Shown here: positions 10,501 through 20,069 of the stretch, piece by piece
How the letters are laid out: every line of letters begins with the position of its first letter
How positions within the stretch are numbered: the stretch's first letter is position 1
NCBI GenBank assembly: GCA_015680635.1
Contig: JAABOA010000061.1
Span: 9,210-29,309, forward strand
Direction: 5' to 3'
Origin: Lunasporangiospora selenospora
Taxonomy: Eukaryota > Mortierellomycota > Mortierellomycetes > Mortierellales > Mortierellaceae
Length of the DNA stretch: 20,100 nucleotides
Notes under the pieces: generated by a model
Databases searched by the model: none
What the model was told of the DNA's origin: nothing
Seen by the model: the letters and a program-made list of their open reading frames with translations, nothing else
Translations under genes and position numbers: made by a program

Positions 10501-11573
10501 CAGTAGGATAAAAAGAGTCGGATCTAAAAACTAACCTATTCTGATATCCTACTAGACATCACTACTATCGCCGAACATCTGAAGTTGATCTTTGAGAAGA
10601 AGGCATTTTGCCAGCTGGAACTTGCCGATGATGAGGGCCCACTGGACGAGGATGAGCAAGCGGAATTTGATGCTCTCTTGATTTCTGCTGCATCAGATGT
10701 TGTTGGCGCTCTTGCTGCTGTCCTTGGAGAGAGTTTTGTTCCATTTGCCAAAGTTTTTATCCCATACTTGACCAAGTACTATGTAAGCTCCAATTAGTTT
10801 ATTCAACAAGTCAGTGTCGTCAAAGAAAATGGAGGCGGCACTAACACACTCTTTTAATTTTAGAAAAAGACCAAGTCCACCAGCGAGCGATCCATGGCAA
10901 TCGGCTCTTTGGGAGAAATTGCGACCGAAATGAAGGCAGCAATCACAGAATACACAGAGCAGCTCTTTCCTCTATTCGTTAAAGCATTGAGTGACGAAGA
11001 TGACGAAGTCCGTAGCAACGCTGCCTTTGCTATCGGAGCACTCTGCCAGAACACGACGATTGATGTGTCCTCGTAAGTCAATTGGATTTTAGTGGAACCA
11101 CTCTGTATTTGATTCCGATCTGAGAAGCTCAATGTGAAGCTGATCTCTACTCTTGAAATATGTGTAGGCAATATCCCGCGCTTTTGATGGCTCTACACCC
11201 TTTGTTTCATGGACAGGCGCTGCCTAACATCACGGACAATGCATGTGGAGCAGTTGCACGCATGACTATGGCCCACCCCAATTCTGTACCCTTGGATAGC
11301 GTGCTACCTGTTCTCATGCAGGCACTGCCTATCAAACAGCAATTGGAGGAGAACGAGACGGTCTTCAAGCTGCTATTCTCGCTTATACGCTCCCAAAATC
11401 CTTGGATAATGAACAATCTTCCACAGGTGCTTCGGGTTTTTGGCGAAGTCTTGCCCAAGGAAGATGATCTCTTGCCCAAAACTCGTCAGGAAATGGTCGA
11501 GATTCTCATGGGTCTTAACCAACAGTTCCCTACGTTGAACATTGCCGACTCGCCTCTTGCAACGTATCTTTAA
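7508..11573 (+). CDS. KAP123: importin subunit beta-4 (Kap123/IPO4 family karyopherin)
   Basis: HEAT-repeat nuclear import receptor; Kap123 carries ribosomal proteins and histones H3/H4 through the pore. Exons: 7508-7585, 7780-7869, 7970-8091, 8189-8752, 8853-9628, 9717-10297, 10408-10481, 10556-10782, 10864-11072, 11168-11573; about 1041 residues, slightly short for the family (about 1080-1113). Kap123-like landmarks: KEATKALNTQYF near the N-terminus, RHSTARVIATIG, YKRNKIQRLKL, an acidic loop (ETEELDDVDADENEEEL) followed by EKEVAADTIGEI, DEVRSNAAFAIGALC, and ACGAVARMTM in the last third. The match runs end to end and fits Kap123 better than Kap121/IPO5. Anomaly: inside exon 5 the frame changes at 9313-9324, between DEPSAS(VQ) and ACNALDAI, with no plausible intron. 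The protein is otherwise intact, so a sequence error or a small recent deletion is more likely than a decayed gene. Confidence 0.9.
9313..9325 (+). other. apparent frameshift in the Kap123 gene
   Basis: Frame 1 reads PSASVQ up to 9324 and reaches a stop at 9355. From 9317 the next frame over reads ACNALDAISSGLGDS, the expected continuation. The same octamer GCGTGCAA (9317-9324) belongs to both readings, so a collapsed or deleted short direct repeat (8 or 11 nt missing) would explain the net shift. No GT...AG pair joins the frames in phase without removing conserved residues. Confidence 0.75.
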
Positions 11574-11599
11574 ACCTGTTACTCCTTCAAGGCCACACG

Positions 11600-11605
11600 A
11601 ATAAA
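11600..11605 (+). promoter_or_regulatory. poly(A) signal of the Kap123 gene
   Basis: AATAAA lies 26 bp after the TAA stop at 11571-11573 and is followed by an A-rich stretch, the usual layout of a fungal 3' end. Confidence 0.5.
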
Positions 11606-11984
11606 GAAAAGAAAAATACATGATAGCATGGAGCACAAGCAGGAAATATGAAGAATAGGAGCCAGGGACTAGAGGAATGAGGAGACAGACCTCTCCTATT
11701 TGAATTGTGCTGATGCGCAGGCGCTTGGCTCTCATTTTGACCCCTCATGTGCCATGTGCGTGTCACGCGCGGCCCAAATGGGTAGAAAAAGAAAATTGGA
11801 AGTTCAATGTTAGCCTTTTCTCTTCTCCCGCTCTTTTTTTTTTCTTTTTACAACCACCTACAGCAACTTTACAGCCATTGGCATTCTTCGATCCAAACCT
11901 TGAAGCAACGATTCTACAATTATCAGGAGCTATCACCTCAGGAACATTGTCAGACATCCCCCAACATTACCAACATTACCTCCC
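11606..11984 (+). promoter_or_regulatory. intergenic region upstream of the OCRL-like gene
   Basis: About 380 bp with no supported gene. It has a T/C-rich block at 11815-11850 (TCTTCTCCCGCTC then a run of Ts) and a CA-rich stretch at 11853-11975, suitable for a promoter and 5' UTR. Short open frames here carry no recognisable protein. Confidence 0.35.
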
Positions 11985-14900
11985 ATGCCCGGGCAACAAA
12001 TGACGAGCGACGAATGCCATGCCTTGGCAACAATGTTGCTCCGGCCGAGTGAAGCCTGTCACTTCATATCAACTTTGTGTCTACCTGATTTACTATGTGT
12101 TTTGAGTGCTTGCAGCCTCAAGGGAGTTGATAACAGCTGAAGGGTTGCATCAGCATACCGTCAATGCATATTGGTTACTTTTTTACAAGGTCGCAGCAGT
12201 AGCGCCAAACTATATGTCCTACCATAACTCTCTTGCCTCTTTTTCTTTATCCTTTTCTTTTCCTTTCCTTTCTTTTCCTTTCTATTCTCATTTGACTTGG
12301 CATTTGGATCTTATACTCTGCTCAGGTTCTTTGTGTCGGCGAGAATGGTGCCCAGGAGTCTAGGATATTGGCCATCATCGTCAACACTCAAGCAGGAGTC
12401 GAAGAATCTTGGTAATACAGAAAAGAGATGTTATCAAGCTTTGGATCCGTGTCAATTGCTTTCATCCTAAGACGCCTTTGTTTATTACTCTCCGTCTATT
12501 TTAGTGTGTTTATCGTAAAGCGGACAGCCATGATGGCAAGTGCCATACAAGCAGTTCTGCCAATCTACTTTGATTTCCGCATCTCTGTCGGTAAGAGACG
12601 GTATTTGTGGGTGTAAAGATTTCAGATGAGTGTAGGGGGTCACAAACTAATATATCCATTCTTTTAATCAATACCAAAGCGCAAACAAAGGCCCTGGACA
12701 AAGACGAAAAGCACTTGGCGCAGGATTCCAAGCCTGGTAAGAGAGGGAATCCCAAGGGAACGAATAAAAGACTGCATCCTATTACAACTTCAATGACATG
12801 TGGTTTTTCTAGTACTTTTATCCGAAGCATTGGTTTTGAAATTTGGAAATGGAAATCTCACTCAGTGTACAACCTTTTACTTCTTTTGCTTACATCATGA
12901 CAGACTTCACTTTGAAGCTTCTTAGTGACCAGTCCGAAGCATCGGTTCACACAGACGATCTTGAAACGCTTCAAGGACTACTTCGGGAGCTCCGCAGAAG
13001 TCACTTAATTGCGCGTAAGCAATGATCTAGCGAATTATCCGACTATCGTTGTGCATCTGAGTCGTTTTAAGAGATTTGGACTTATTGAACAAGTCTTTAC
13101 TCAATTCCCCTGGTACTCTCTACACTTTTTCTGAGCACAGAGGATGACAACTTTTATGCAGGTGGAAACTCTCATCGATGGGTGCAGTTCTATACTATTG
13201 CTGACATGCCAATGGAGAAAGGTACATATGTTTGCAGACTCTATCATGGCCAGTTGAGTACCCCATTCCTGGTCGCCCATTCCTTCATTCCTGCATGACA
13301 GTCTGATTCACGATGGTTACTAACTGTACTAACATGCGACCTCTACTAACTTCTATTGCTATAGATGTCATAAATAGTACTCCGATGACCTTGGAGAAAT
13401 TCAAGGCTTCCAGCAAAAACCCGTTGACAGACTATTTTCTTCAACCAGAGAGTGACCGGCCGACATTACTGGATGTGGGACATCGATTGGATCTTGGAAC
13501 TGTCAAAGAGGAATGGGTTGAACAAGAGCTTCGCAAACGACTAGATTCATTCACCGAGAATCATTTCATGCAGTATGTGCTCTACTGATGGATAACCCGC
13601 TTTGAAAGAATGATATCAAAGCGATAGTGTGGCTCTTCTATGCTGATAATAAGTCACTCCTTTGCTCCACTGCTACCAGTGCTTTTGTTGGCACTTGGAA
13701 TGTCAATGGTAGGAACGCGACAGAAAAGCTAGACTCATGGCTCCACGTGGACGGGGACACAAAGCCCGACATCTATGTGCTATGGTAAGGACAAAACTGG
13801 CCTCTTGCGAGTACATCAATGGATTAGGTAAGGGTGCTAATGTGCTTGACTGATATCTAACTTCAAAATAGCTTCCAGGAACTGGATCTCAGCGCGGAGG
13901 CGTACATAGTCTTTGACGGATCAAAAGAGGAAGAGTGGACACGAGCAATTGCGGAGAGTCTCGGGAGTGGCTACCAAAAAATCATGTCCAAGCAGCTTGT
14001 CGGATTATTGATTGTCATGTATGCTTCCTCTGAGCATGCGGAGCATATTTCAGAGTTCACTGCGCAATCGGCAGGATGCGGCATCATGGGTGTACTGGTA
14101 AATAGTGAACTCAGTGTCAATATGTTTAATGCTCCTGATAATTTGGGTTTTTGGTTAATATCTGATACGTTTCGCTTTTGGTAGGGTAACAAAGGTGGTG
14201 TAGGAATCCGCATCAAATACAAAGACTCTTACCTCTGCTTCGTTGGATCTCACTTGGCTGCTGACACGAGCCAAATCGAACGAAGGAACCAGGATTATCA
14301 AGAAATCTGTCGAAGGCTCCTCTTTTCCTCAGCAACCATGTATGATATCACTAAAAGCCCGATAAGCAATTCAGCGTCGGCGGTCGCCAACAAGGCAGCT
14401 ACTATCTTCGACAGCGAGTAAGAGCATGTTTTTTCAATTGAAATACTGGCGAGAAACGCGTGTCATTTTTTTTATTTTTTTTTGCGCCCATCTTGAGTAT
14501 TTACTAACGAGAATTCAACTTTGTATGGCTATTTTGAATTGAAGTCACACTATTTGGGCCGGTGATCTCAATTACCGAATCGCACTTCCAGAGGATCAGG
14601 TCAAGAAACATCTGAAAACTCACAACTACGACACGATTCTAAAGTATGACCAGGCAAGTATAATTTCCACCCAAAATGGCGGTAGCAACTTGTGGTTTGC
14701 CCACTGAGCACTACTCATCTAGGCTCATATTAATATACTCCTGTTGTTGACTCTGGACTACCCGTTAGCTGAATACCCAGCGAATGATGCAAAAGGCCTT
14801 TCAAGATTTTGAGGAGCCTTCCATTGAGTTCCAACCAACTTACAAGTATGACGTTGGTACGAGTAACTGGGATTCCAGGTCAGTTCTACAACACCATGAT

Positions 14901-17744
14901 ATGTGGATGTCTTTCTTTTAATGACTTCCTCCTCCCTATTTCCCTCGCATGAACGCCAATTATTGGAAATTATTGGGCTAACCAACCTGCTTTATGGTAT
15001 GTAATTTTTAGCGAGAAGCGGAGAGTCCCAGCCTACACCGACCGGATTCTTTGGCGCTCCAAGGAGATGACAATGGATGGTGTAGAAACTCTTTTCTATC
15101 GTTCACACATGGATTTGTGCTTGAGTGACCACAAGCCCGTCAGCGCCATGTTTAAGATAAAGGTAAAAGCGATTTTGGCGTCTCTCCGTGGCTCTCGTAA
15201 ATGCACCAGCAAAGAGACTTCAATGAATGCGTGGTATGCTCTTGATAGTTATACTAATGATGGATTGAAATGAACTTGCAGGTAAAGAAGCTGCTGCACG
15301 ACAAACAAGCAGAGGTTCACCAAGCCATCATCAAGGAACTAGACAAGTATGAGAACGAGTGCATATCAGATGCAACCATCTCTTCTTTGTCTGTCTACTT
15401 TGACGAAGTCAGATACTTGGAACCTAAGAAAGCGTTCATCACAATAACAAATACAAGTCAGGTACACTAAAACGGACTCAGTTAATTTTGTCTTCAATGG
15501 AGCCACTCCTGCCTTTGCTAACACTGTTGTTGTTTAACGTTTCTCAGTTCCCGGCCCAGTACAGGTTCCGATCAAAACCGCAAGATGGACGATTTTGTAA
15601 GCCATGGGTGTGGCCCAACCCTCCTGTCGGTGTTGTCATGCCAGGTAATATAAATTGTATGCAACCTTGACTGTGAAACTCTGATCTTGGATAGAGTACT
15701 AACATCTTTCTTAATTTCTAGGTGAAAATGCCAAAATCCACTTGACCGTTATCGTAAATAATGAGTCTGCTCCTATGCTCAACACTGAGAAGGAGAAAAT
15801 GGAGGACATCCTGGTACTTCATTTAGAGCATGGCAAGGATTACTTCTTGACAGTCTCGGGATCTTATATCCGAACATGCTTCGGCAACTCCTTGGAGTGG
15901 CTCTCGCGTCTTGACCGACCTATTCGTCTGTGGAGTCCAGAAGATGATGATGGCGACGATGATGACGATGATGATGAAAATGACTTGACAAGAAACGAGT
16001 CAATTGCCCTGATTGAGCGCCAGAATTCCTTAGCAACAAAATCATCCACAGGAAGCATGAAGGATGGAATTGGCACTGTTTCCCATCGAACACGGGATGT
16101 GCCCGACATGAGAAAGGTCAAGAATGTTAAGTCACTAGACAGCCTTCCAGCGAAGGGGCCAGGCGATCCTTCAAAGACCAGCGATAAAGGGAGCAAAGAC
16201 GAGAACGCACTCGCGGGCAATATCATATCAAAGAAGAGTAGCAGAGTGAATAGTCGTAGAAGGCCAAAATCAGCCCGGCAGCAGAGTTTGCCAAAGGACC
16301 TCTGGCGTATAGTCGACTTTATTTACAAGTACGGCTTTTCTGTGGTAAGCTGACCTACCCCGTGCTGCTTCGGCATTCAACGCTCCATAGATCAAAGGTC
16401 TAATAATGATGTTATTTCTATAGGACAACTTGTTTCTTCTCTCTGGTGATCAGTCGACCATGACATATATCCGCGAATGTCTCGACACGGGAGAAGAATT
16501 CGAACTCTCACGACTACTAGACAAGTCAGCACTTGATAGTACTAACTCAGGAACAGGAGATAATTCGTTGAAGGCTGATGGCACCAAAGAGAAAAACAAG
16601 GCAGAGTCCTCGGGAGATGCAAAAGATGTTGCCGTACCAGGAAAAGAGAAAGATAGTGTGCCAGCAGTTGCTAGTGCGACTTCAAGGGGCCTAGCCAACG
16701 TTGTCTCTCCACGAGGATCGACTTCCGACCTTAAACCTCAAATTGCACGCCCAGTATCCATTTTAAATGGTATCCCGCCCAAAGCCGCCAATTTTGGACT
16801 AGGAGAAAATCGTGGGATTCACTCCATGGCCGAGGTGCTACTCCGGTTCCTAGAATCTCTAAGGGAATCTGTGGTGCCGACAGAGATGTACTACCGGGCT
16901 TTAGAGGTAGCCAATCACCCACAGGCCGCCTACGGACTCTTGGACTTGATGCCACCTGTTCATGTGAACGCTTTTGTGTACATCACCAGCTTTTTACGGG
17001 AGCTGATTATTGTAGGCGGGAGTAACAACAACAGCGGTGGGAGTAATAGCAGTAAGGGAAATGAAGAGGGGAATTCAACTAACGTCTCTGGGAGGTCTAG
17101 TGGAGCGACCGGACAGGACGGTGCTTCAGCAAACAATCTCCATACTGGACGAGGAGGGGGCGATGATGGGGCTATCACAGGACCTTCTGTGGGCAGCGGG
17201 AGCCACAGCAGCACGACGACGACGCCGCGTGTCTTGCAGGGCCAGATTGGAGCCCCAACTGGAGGAGGAGGAGTAGGAGTATCTATGACGAGTAATAGTA
17301 GTGAGACTGCTAGCATCTTCAGTAACAGGAATAAGCGAGATGATGAAGACTACCGTGTTTCCAAGCTTGGTAAGGAAATGCCGCTTTTCCACTTTATACC
17401 CATTCGATTCTATTGAAGGTTGTACTAATTCTTTTCTTTTATTTATTTTGATCATGTAAATAGCCGCCGTGTTTTCATCGGTAATGCTTCGCCCACCGCC
17501 AGGAGCTGAACGTCTATCAGAAGTAGAGGCCCTCAAACGCAAAATGTTCTTGATGAAGTTCCTTCAAGAGCCGGCAGAGGATGACTCGCTTTCCGGACTT
17601 GGTCAGGGTGCACCATTGAGCTCTGCAGCATCTTCAATTATTGCTGGAAATACGGGATCAGGATCGGTAACACCTGGAGCATGGCCAAATGGAGGAGCAG
17701 CCATATCTGGACCGAATACTGCTGTTCCATCAGATAGAGTATGA
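11985..17744 (+). CDS. OCRL/INPP5B-type inositol polyphosphate 5-phosphatase with RhoGAP-like domain
   Basis: Predicted to remove the 5-phosphate of PI(4,5)P2 and PI(3,4,5)P3 on endosomal/Golgi membranes (family knowledge). Phase-consistent exons: 12326-12411, 12505-12590, 12680-12736, 12904-13014, 13162-13221, 13365-13572, 13680-13784, 13872-14097, 14185-14417, 14545-14653, 14769-14878, 15012-15162, 15282-15461, 15548-15644, 15722-16344, 16424-17369, 17464-17744; 1222 residues plus the N-terminus. PH-like start ([20 protein letters not shown]); catalytic domain [54 protein letters not shown] domain ([19 protein letters not shown]); RhoGAP from [17 protein letters not shown]. The arginine-finger position is Leu (NLFLLSG). 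Poly-Asp and Ser/Gly/Asn inserts interrupt the C-terminal half. The ATG at 11985 ([19 protein letters not shown]) is only the best guess, and I could not fix its junction to 12326. The intron at 14654 uses a GC donor. Confidence 0.85.
12236..12292 (+). repeat. TTTTC-type pyrimidine microsatellite in an intron
   Basis: Repeated CTTTT/CCTTT units run almost without purines, about 35 bp before the acceptor at 12325. It sits in the intron before the first well-supported OCRL exon and probably acts as a long polypyrimidine tract. Confidence 0.7.
14654..14768 (+). other. GC-AG intron in the 5-phosphatase domain
   Basis: The exon ends KYDQ (GACCAG) and the intron begins GCAAGT, the consensus GC donor, ending CCGTTAG before CTGAAT ([11 protein letters not shown]). 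The join KYDQ-LNTQR is the conserved family sequence and is in phase. The nearby GTATAA would give the wrong phase. Confidence 0.85.
15940..15984 (+). repeat. GAT/GAC trinucleotide repeat encoding an acidic run
   Basis: Fifteen codons, mostly GAT or GAC, encode an Asp/Glu-rich run after RLWSPE in the OCRL-like protein, in the linker between the ASH and RhoGAP domains. Length variation between strains is likely. Confidence 0.85.
17021..17369 (+). repeat. low-complexity Ser/Asn/Gly/Thr insertion within the RhoGAP-like domain
   Basis: Between [11 protein letters not shown] and the next exon ([16 protein letters not shown]), which are adjacent in human OCRL, about 116 residues rich in Ser, Asn, Gly and Thr are inserted. 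The DNA shows trinucleotide tracts such as ACG x4 (17213-17224) and GGA runs (17262-17273), suggesting repeat expansion. Confidence 0.75.
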
Positions 17745-18626
17745 AGGGGACCAGCATCACATTAGGGTAGGAGTGGATGGCTAACAAAGCTAAATGACTA
17801 GGACTCTGTAAGAGTTGTGGTGCAGTGGTATTTTTAGTTTACAGAGTTGGCCGGCTAGAGTCCACCTTTTTTAGACAGACAGCACAAAAATAACTCGTGT
17901 TCTTTTTCCCGTTCCATTTTTGTAATGTTTATGGTTGTCAATTCGCTTTGAGAACGCCATAGTCTGGCGAAGTAGTCCCGCATGATTGCACCCAAAGCGA
18001 GAAATTTTGCCATCAGATCTGTTTTTTTGCCTTTGTCTCTTTGTTATTCCCGAAGAACGTAGTGGCAAACCATGCCTGATCGAACCCGTTACCCCTCCCT
18101 ATTCGGCCAATCTTTCAACGAGCTTCTACAATTTGTCTTGCTGGCACGAAGAGCGTCATAGGTAAACCTAAGGCAAAAGGCCTATTACACAAACTCCCAC
18201 CCTTCGGTTCTCAATGGGTAGTGCTCTATTTGAGTAAACTTTGGGAAAAAATCGCCCAAATCAGATTACCATTTCTCCTCAATGCCGAGTGTCATTCGTG
18301 CTTTTCCGTGGTGTCTATCAGCTACTCTACCGTCACTTCTCAACATGAATCAGGGTTGATCCAGTAAACCCCTCCTCTTGCTTGTTTGTGAGCATTCAAT
18401 TAGCTAGAAATGTGCTGTGCTATGCGTGCTTTCTACTGTTTACTACAGGAGCTTTCTGTAATATCCTTTCAAAAGTAACCTACTCTATTAAAGAGAGCCA
18501 ATGAACTCCCAATCTTACATGGTTGTCTACATACAAGGATACGTCTAGAATCTATTTTCCACAGTGCATTCCCAAGTCTATTTCTGTATTCAGAGACCAT
18601 TATCTAGCCTTTTTTTTTCTTCGTGT
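17745..18626. other. gene-free stretch after the OCRL-like gene
   Basis: Presumed 3' UTR and intergenic sequence. I found no family motif, tRNA or convincing spliced gene on either strand. T-rich stretches occur at 17866-17872 and 18021-18033. Several short open frames have no recognisable content. Confidence 0.4.
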
Positions 18627-18779
18627 ATGATAGTCAGACCTTCTGTCTGTTTGCTTTGCACTCGCCAGTCTTTTATTGCCGCTCACACAACTCTACCTCC
18701 CTTTGCTTGTCTGAGACAGCGCTTTGTCTGCTATTCCACAGGTGGTAGCAAAGCTCCAGAAGAGGATGTCACAACATGA
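18627..18779 (+). CDS. possible small or partial gene with mitochondrial-presequence-like N-terminus
   Basis: ATG to TGA encodes 50 residues, preceded by a run of nine Ts. The first 33 residues contain Arg and hydroxylated residues but no Asp or Glu (MIVRPSVCLLCTRQSFIAAH...), then comes RFVCYSTGGSKAPEEDVTT, which resembles a processing-peptidase site (R-x-x-Y/S) followed by an acidic mature start. It could be the first exon of a mitochondrial protein gene, or chance. I could not find continuing exons downstream and do not recognise the protein. Confidence 0.25.
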   Translation: MIVRPSVCLLCTRQSFIAAHTTLPPFACLRQRFVCYSTGGSKAPEEDVTT

Positions 18780-19354
18780 CAGCCAGCGTCATATTTAGAG
18801 ATTTATGTTTTGCACAAGAAAAGATGTCGATGGGTAATGCCGGTGAGAGTTGAATTTTGTTTTTATTACCTGTTGTTGCACAATTTCTAACAGCTCACCT
18901 GTTTTCATACACGTCTGGTTACCTTCTAGTGCCATCTTCCACAAGAGATAGTAAAATGTGAGTCAACTACATTCCGTGGCGCTCGAGTAAGTTTATAGGT
19001 TGAGAAGAATAAGAAAATAAATCAGCTGTAGTCTCACAGCGCCCTGTTGCTTCTGTTCACGTTCATCATCATTGTACCGAGTACCAACGTTCTTCATAAC
19101 TGCCGTCACATCATGCTAAGATCTTATAGAAGTCGAGTGGTTTCGCGTGTTTCGGGTGTACATGCATAAAAAAAGCTTTTTATTGACAGCCTCCTTAGTA
19201 TAACAAAAGGTAAAAGGGCTCAGATCAGACTTGCACTACCACCACCAGTCCAACAAAACCCGTGGGTGAGAAAATGAAGTAGAACTGCGCACTCCCCTTT
19301 GTCACTCAGTGGCACGCCATCAACCGTCACACACCGCGCCTCCGTAATCCCTAC
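18780..19354. other. noncoding stretch, no gene recognised
   Basis: No gene or RNA is supported. An intron-like pair (GTGAGAG at 18842, CTAACAG near 18888) occurs, but the flanking frames are closed. An A-run followed by GCTTTTTATT lies at 19169-19183. Confidence 0.35.
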
Positions 19355-19362
19355 TATAAATA
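19355..19362 (+). promoter_or_regulatory. TATA box candidate upstream of the hairpin-rich segment
   Basis: TATAAATA is followed by a pyrimidine-rich stretch (CCCCTCTCC, 19363-19371). A start site 25-30 bp downstream would fall at about 19385-19392, within the left inverted repeat. It could drive an RNA from the segment; no transcript evidence is available. Confidence 0.4.
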
Positions 19363-19380
19363 CCCCTCTCCAACTATCTC

Positions 19381-19405
19381 TAATAAAGCTGCCTTACTTA
19401 CACCT
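19381..19405 (+). repeat. left terminal inverted repeat
   Basis: Begins TAATAAAGC and contains CTTACTTACACCT. It pairs antiparallel with 20070-20094 at 22 of 25 positions; the mismatches are at 19390, 19392 and 19400. Confidence 0.8.
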
Positions 19406-19423
19406 ATGTAGAAAGCTGTCTTT

Positions 19424-19473
19424 ATTTAGGGGGAACAAGGGACCTATAAAATAGGTCCCCATTTCCCCTAAAT
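19424..19473. repeat. long nearly perfect hairpin
   Basis: The inner stem GGGACCTAT (19439-19447) / ATAGGTCCC (19451-19459) has an AAA loop. After a 3x3 internal loop the stem continues GGGGAA (19430-19435) / TTCCCC (19463-19468), then, past one bulged G, ATTTA (19424-19428) / TAAAT (19469-19473). Twenty base pairs in total. Confidence 0.85.
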
Positions 19474-19476
19474 CGT

Positions 19477-19489
19477 GGGGAGGATCCCC
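19477..19489. repeat. short hairpin
   Basis: GGGGA (19477-19481) and TCCCC (19485-19489) flank a GGA loop, immediately after the long hairpin. The CCCC could instead pair with GGGG of the preceding stem, so the two may compete. Confidence 0.6.
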
Positions 19490-19502
19490 TAGTTTTATTT
19501 TC

Positions 19503-19578
19503 TACACCGCACTATGACTTACAAGGTAGAGAGGGTAAGGAACTATTATAGGCGTGCGAAAGGGGCACGGACGGTGTA
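19503..19578. repeat. branched inverted repeat enclosing two hairpins
   Basis: TACACCG (19503-19509) pairs with CGGTGTA (19572-19578). Inside lie CTTAC (19518-19522) / GTAAG (19535-19539) and CGTG (19553-19556) / CACG (19566-19569), so the sequence can form a three-way junction. Confidence 0.6.
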
Positions 19579-19718
19579 AATAGCTCTAAATATTCTAGAC
19601 TGAGTGGGATACGAATAGCAATAGGATATCAATAAAGGGATCTTGAGGCTTGATCCTTTGCGGATCGAATCTGGGATAGGACCGTATGATCCATTCATCG
19701 TGGCCGGAGAAACTTGAT

Positions 19719-19746
19719 CAAACGATAGTCATTCGACAATCGTTTG
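19719..19746. repeat. 8-bp perfect hairpin
   Basis: CAAACGAT (19719-19726) and ATCGTTTG (19739-19746) are exact inverted copies around a 12-nt loop. Confidence 0.7.
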
Positions 19747-19794
19747 GGGGTCTTTTCGGAACGATTTACAGTGAGGCAGCAAAACATAAGAGAG

Positions 19795-19820
19795 CTATGA
19801 TATTATGGGAATGATCATAG
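19795..19820. repeat. 7-bp perfect hairpin
   Basis: CTATGAT (19795-19801) and ATCATAG (19814-19820) pair around a 12-nt loop, the same loop length as the hairpin at 19719-19746. Confidence 0.6.
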
Positions 19821-19887
19821 TCGTAAGCCGTAGACGAACGGTACCTTGGGTATAAGGACATAAATTCTTGAAGAGCAAAAGAAGCTA

Positions 19888-19903
19888 CCGGACAGGAGTC
19901 CGG
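19888..19903. repeat. GC-rich 6-bp hairpin followed by T-run
   Basis: CCGGAC / GTCCGG surround an AGGA tetraloop; GGTTTTATT follows. Confidence 0.65.
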
Positions 19904-19974
19904 GGTTTTATTCATACTTATTCTCCCTAGATTTTACTCATAATGGGACCAAGGGGGCCCATCTCATTTACTAC

Positions 19975-20004
19975 ATCACAGTATCACAGTATCACAGTAT
20001 CACA
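19975..20004 (+). repeat. 8-bp tandem repeat ATCACAGT, 3.75 copies
   Basis: Three full copies of ATCACAGT at 19975, 19983 and 19991 are followed by a partial ATCACA. The repeat lies inside the inverted-repeat-bounded segment near its right end. Confidence 0.9.
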
Positions 20005-20069
20005 CCACCTGTCCCTACTGTATCAGAATCATTTTCGTCACGAGTGTGCAACAGAAAAGGCGAGTATCA

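Noticed and set aside
17960-18095. TGGCGAAGTAG and GATCGAACCC as tRNA promoter boxes
   Set aside because: Spacing of about 120 bp is too long, and no tRNA fold is visible.
19425-19474. Telomerase RNA template or telomeric repeats (TTAGGGG, CCCCTAA)
   Set aside because: Each occurs once, as the two arms of the same hairpin, without the one and a half repeats a template needs.
19594-19675. tRNA-like A and B boxes (GACTGAGTGGG and GGATCGAATC), suggesting a SINE or tRNA
   Set aside because: Both boxes deviate from consensus and no acceptor stem or cloverleaf can be drawn around them.
19975-20004. CRISPR-like array
   Set aside because: The units are 8 bp with no spacers, and the genome is eukaryotic; it is a simple tandem repeat.
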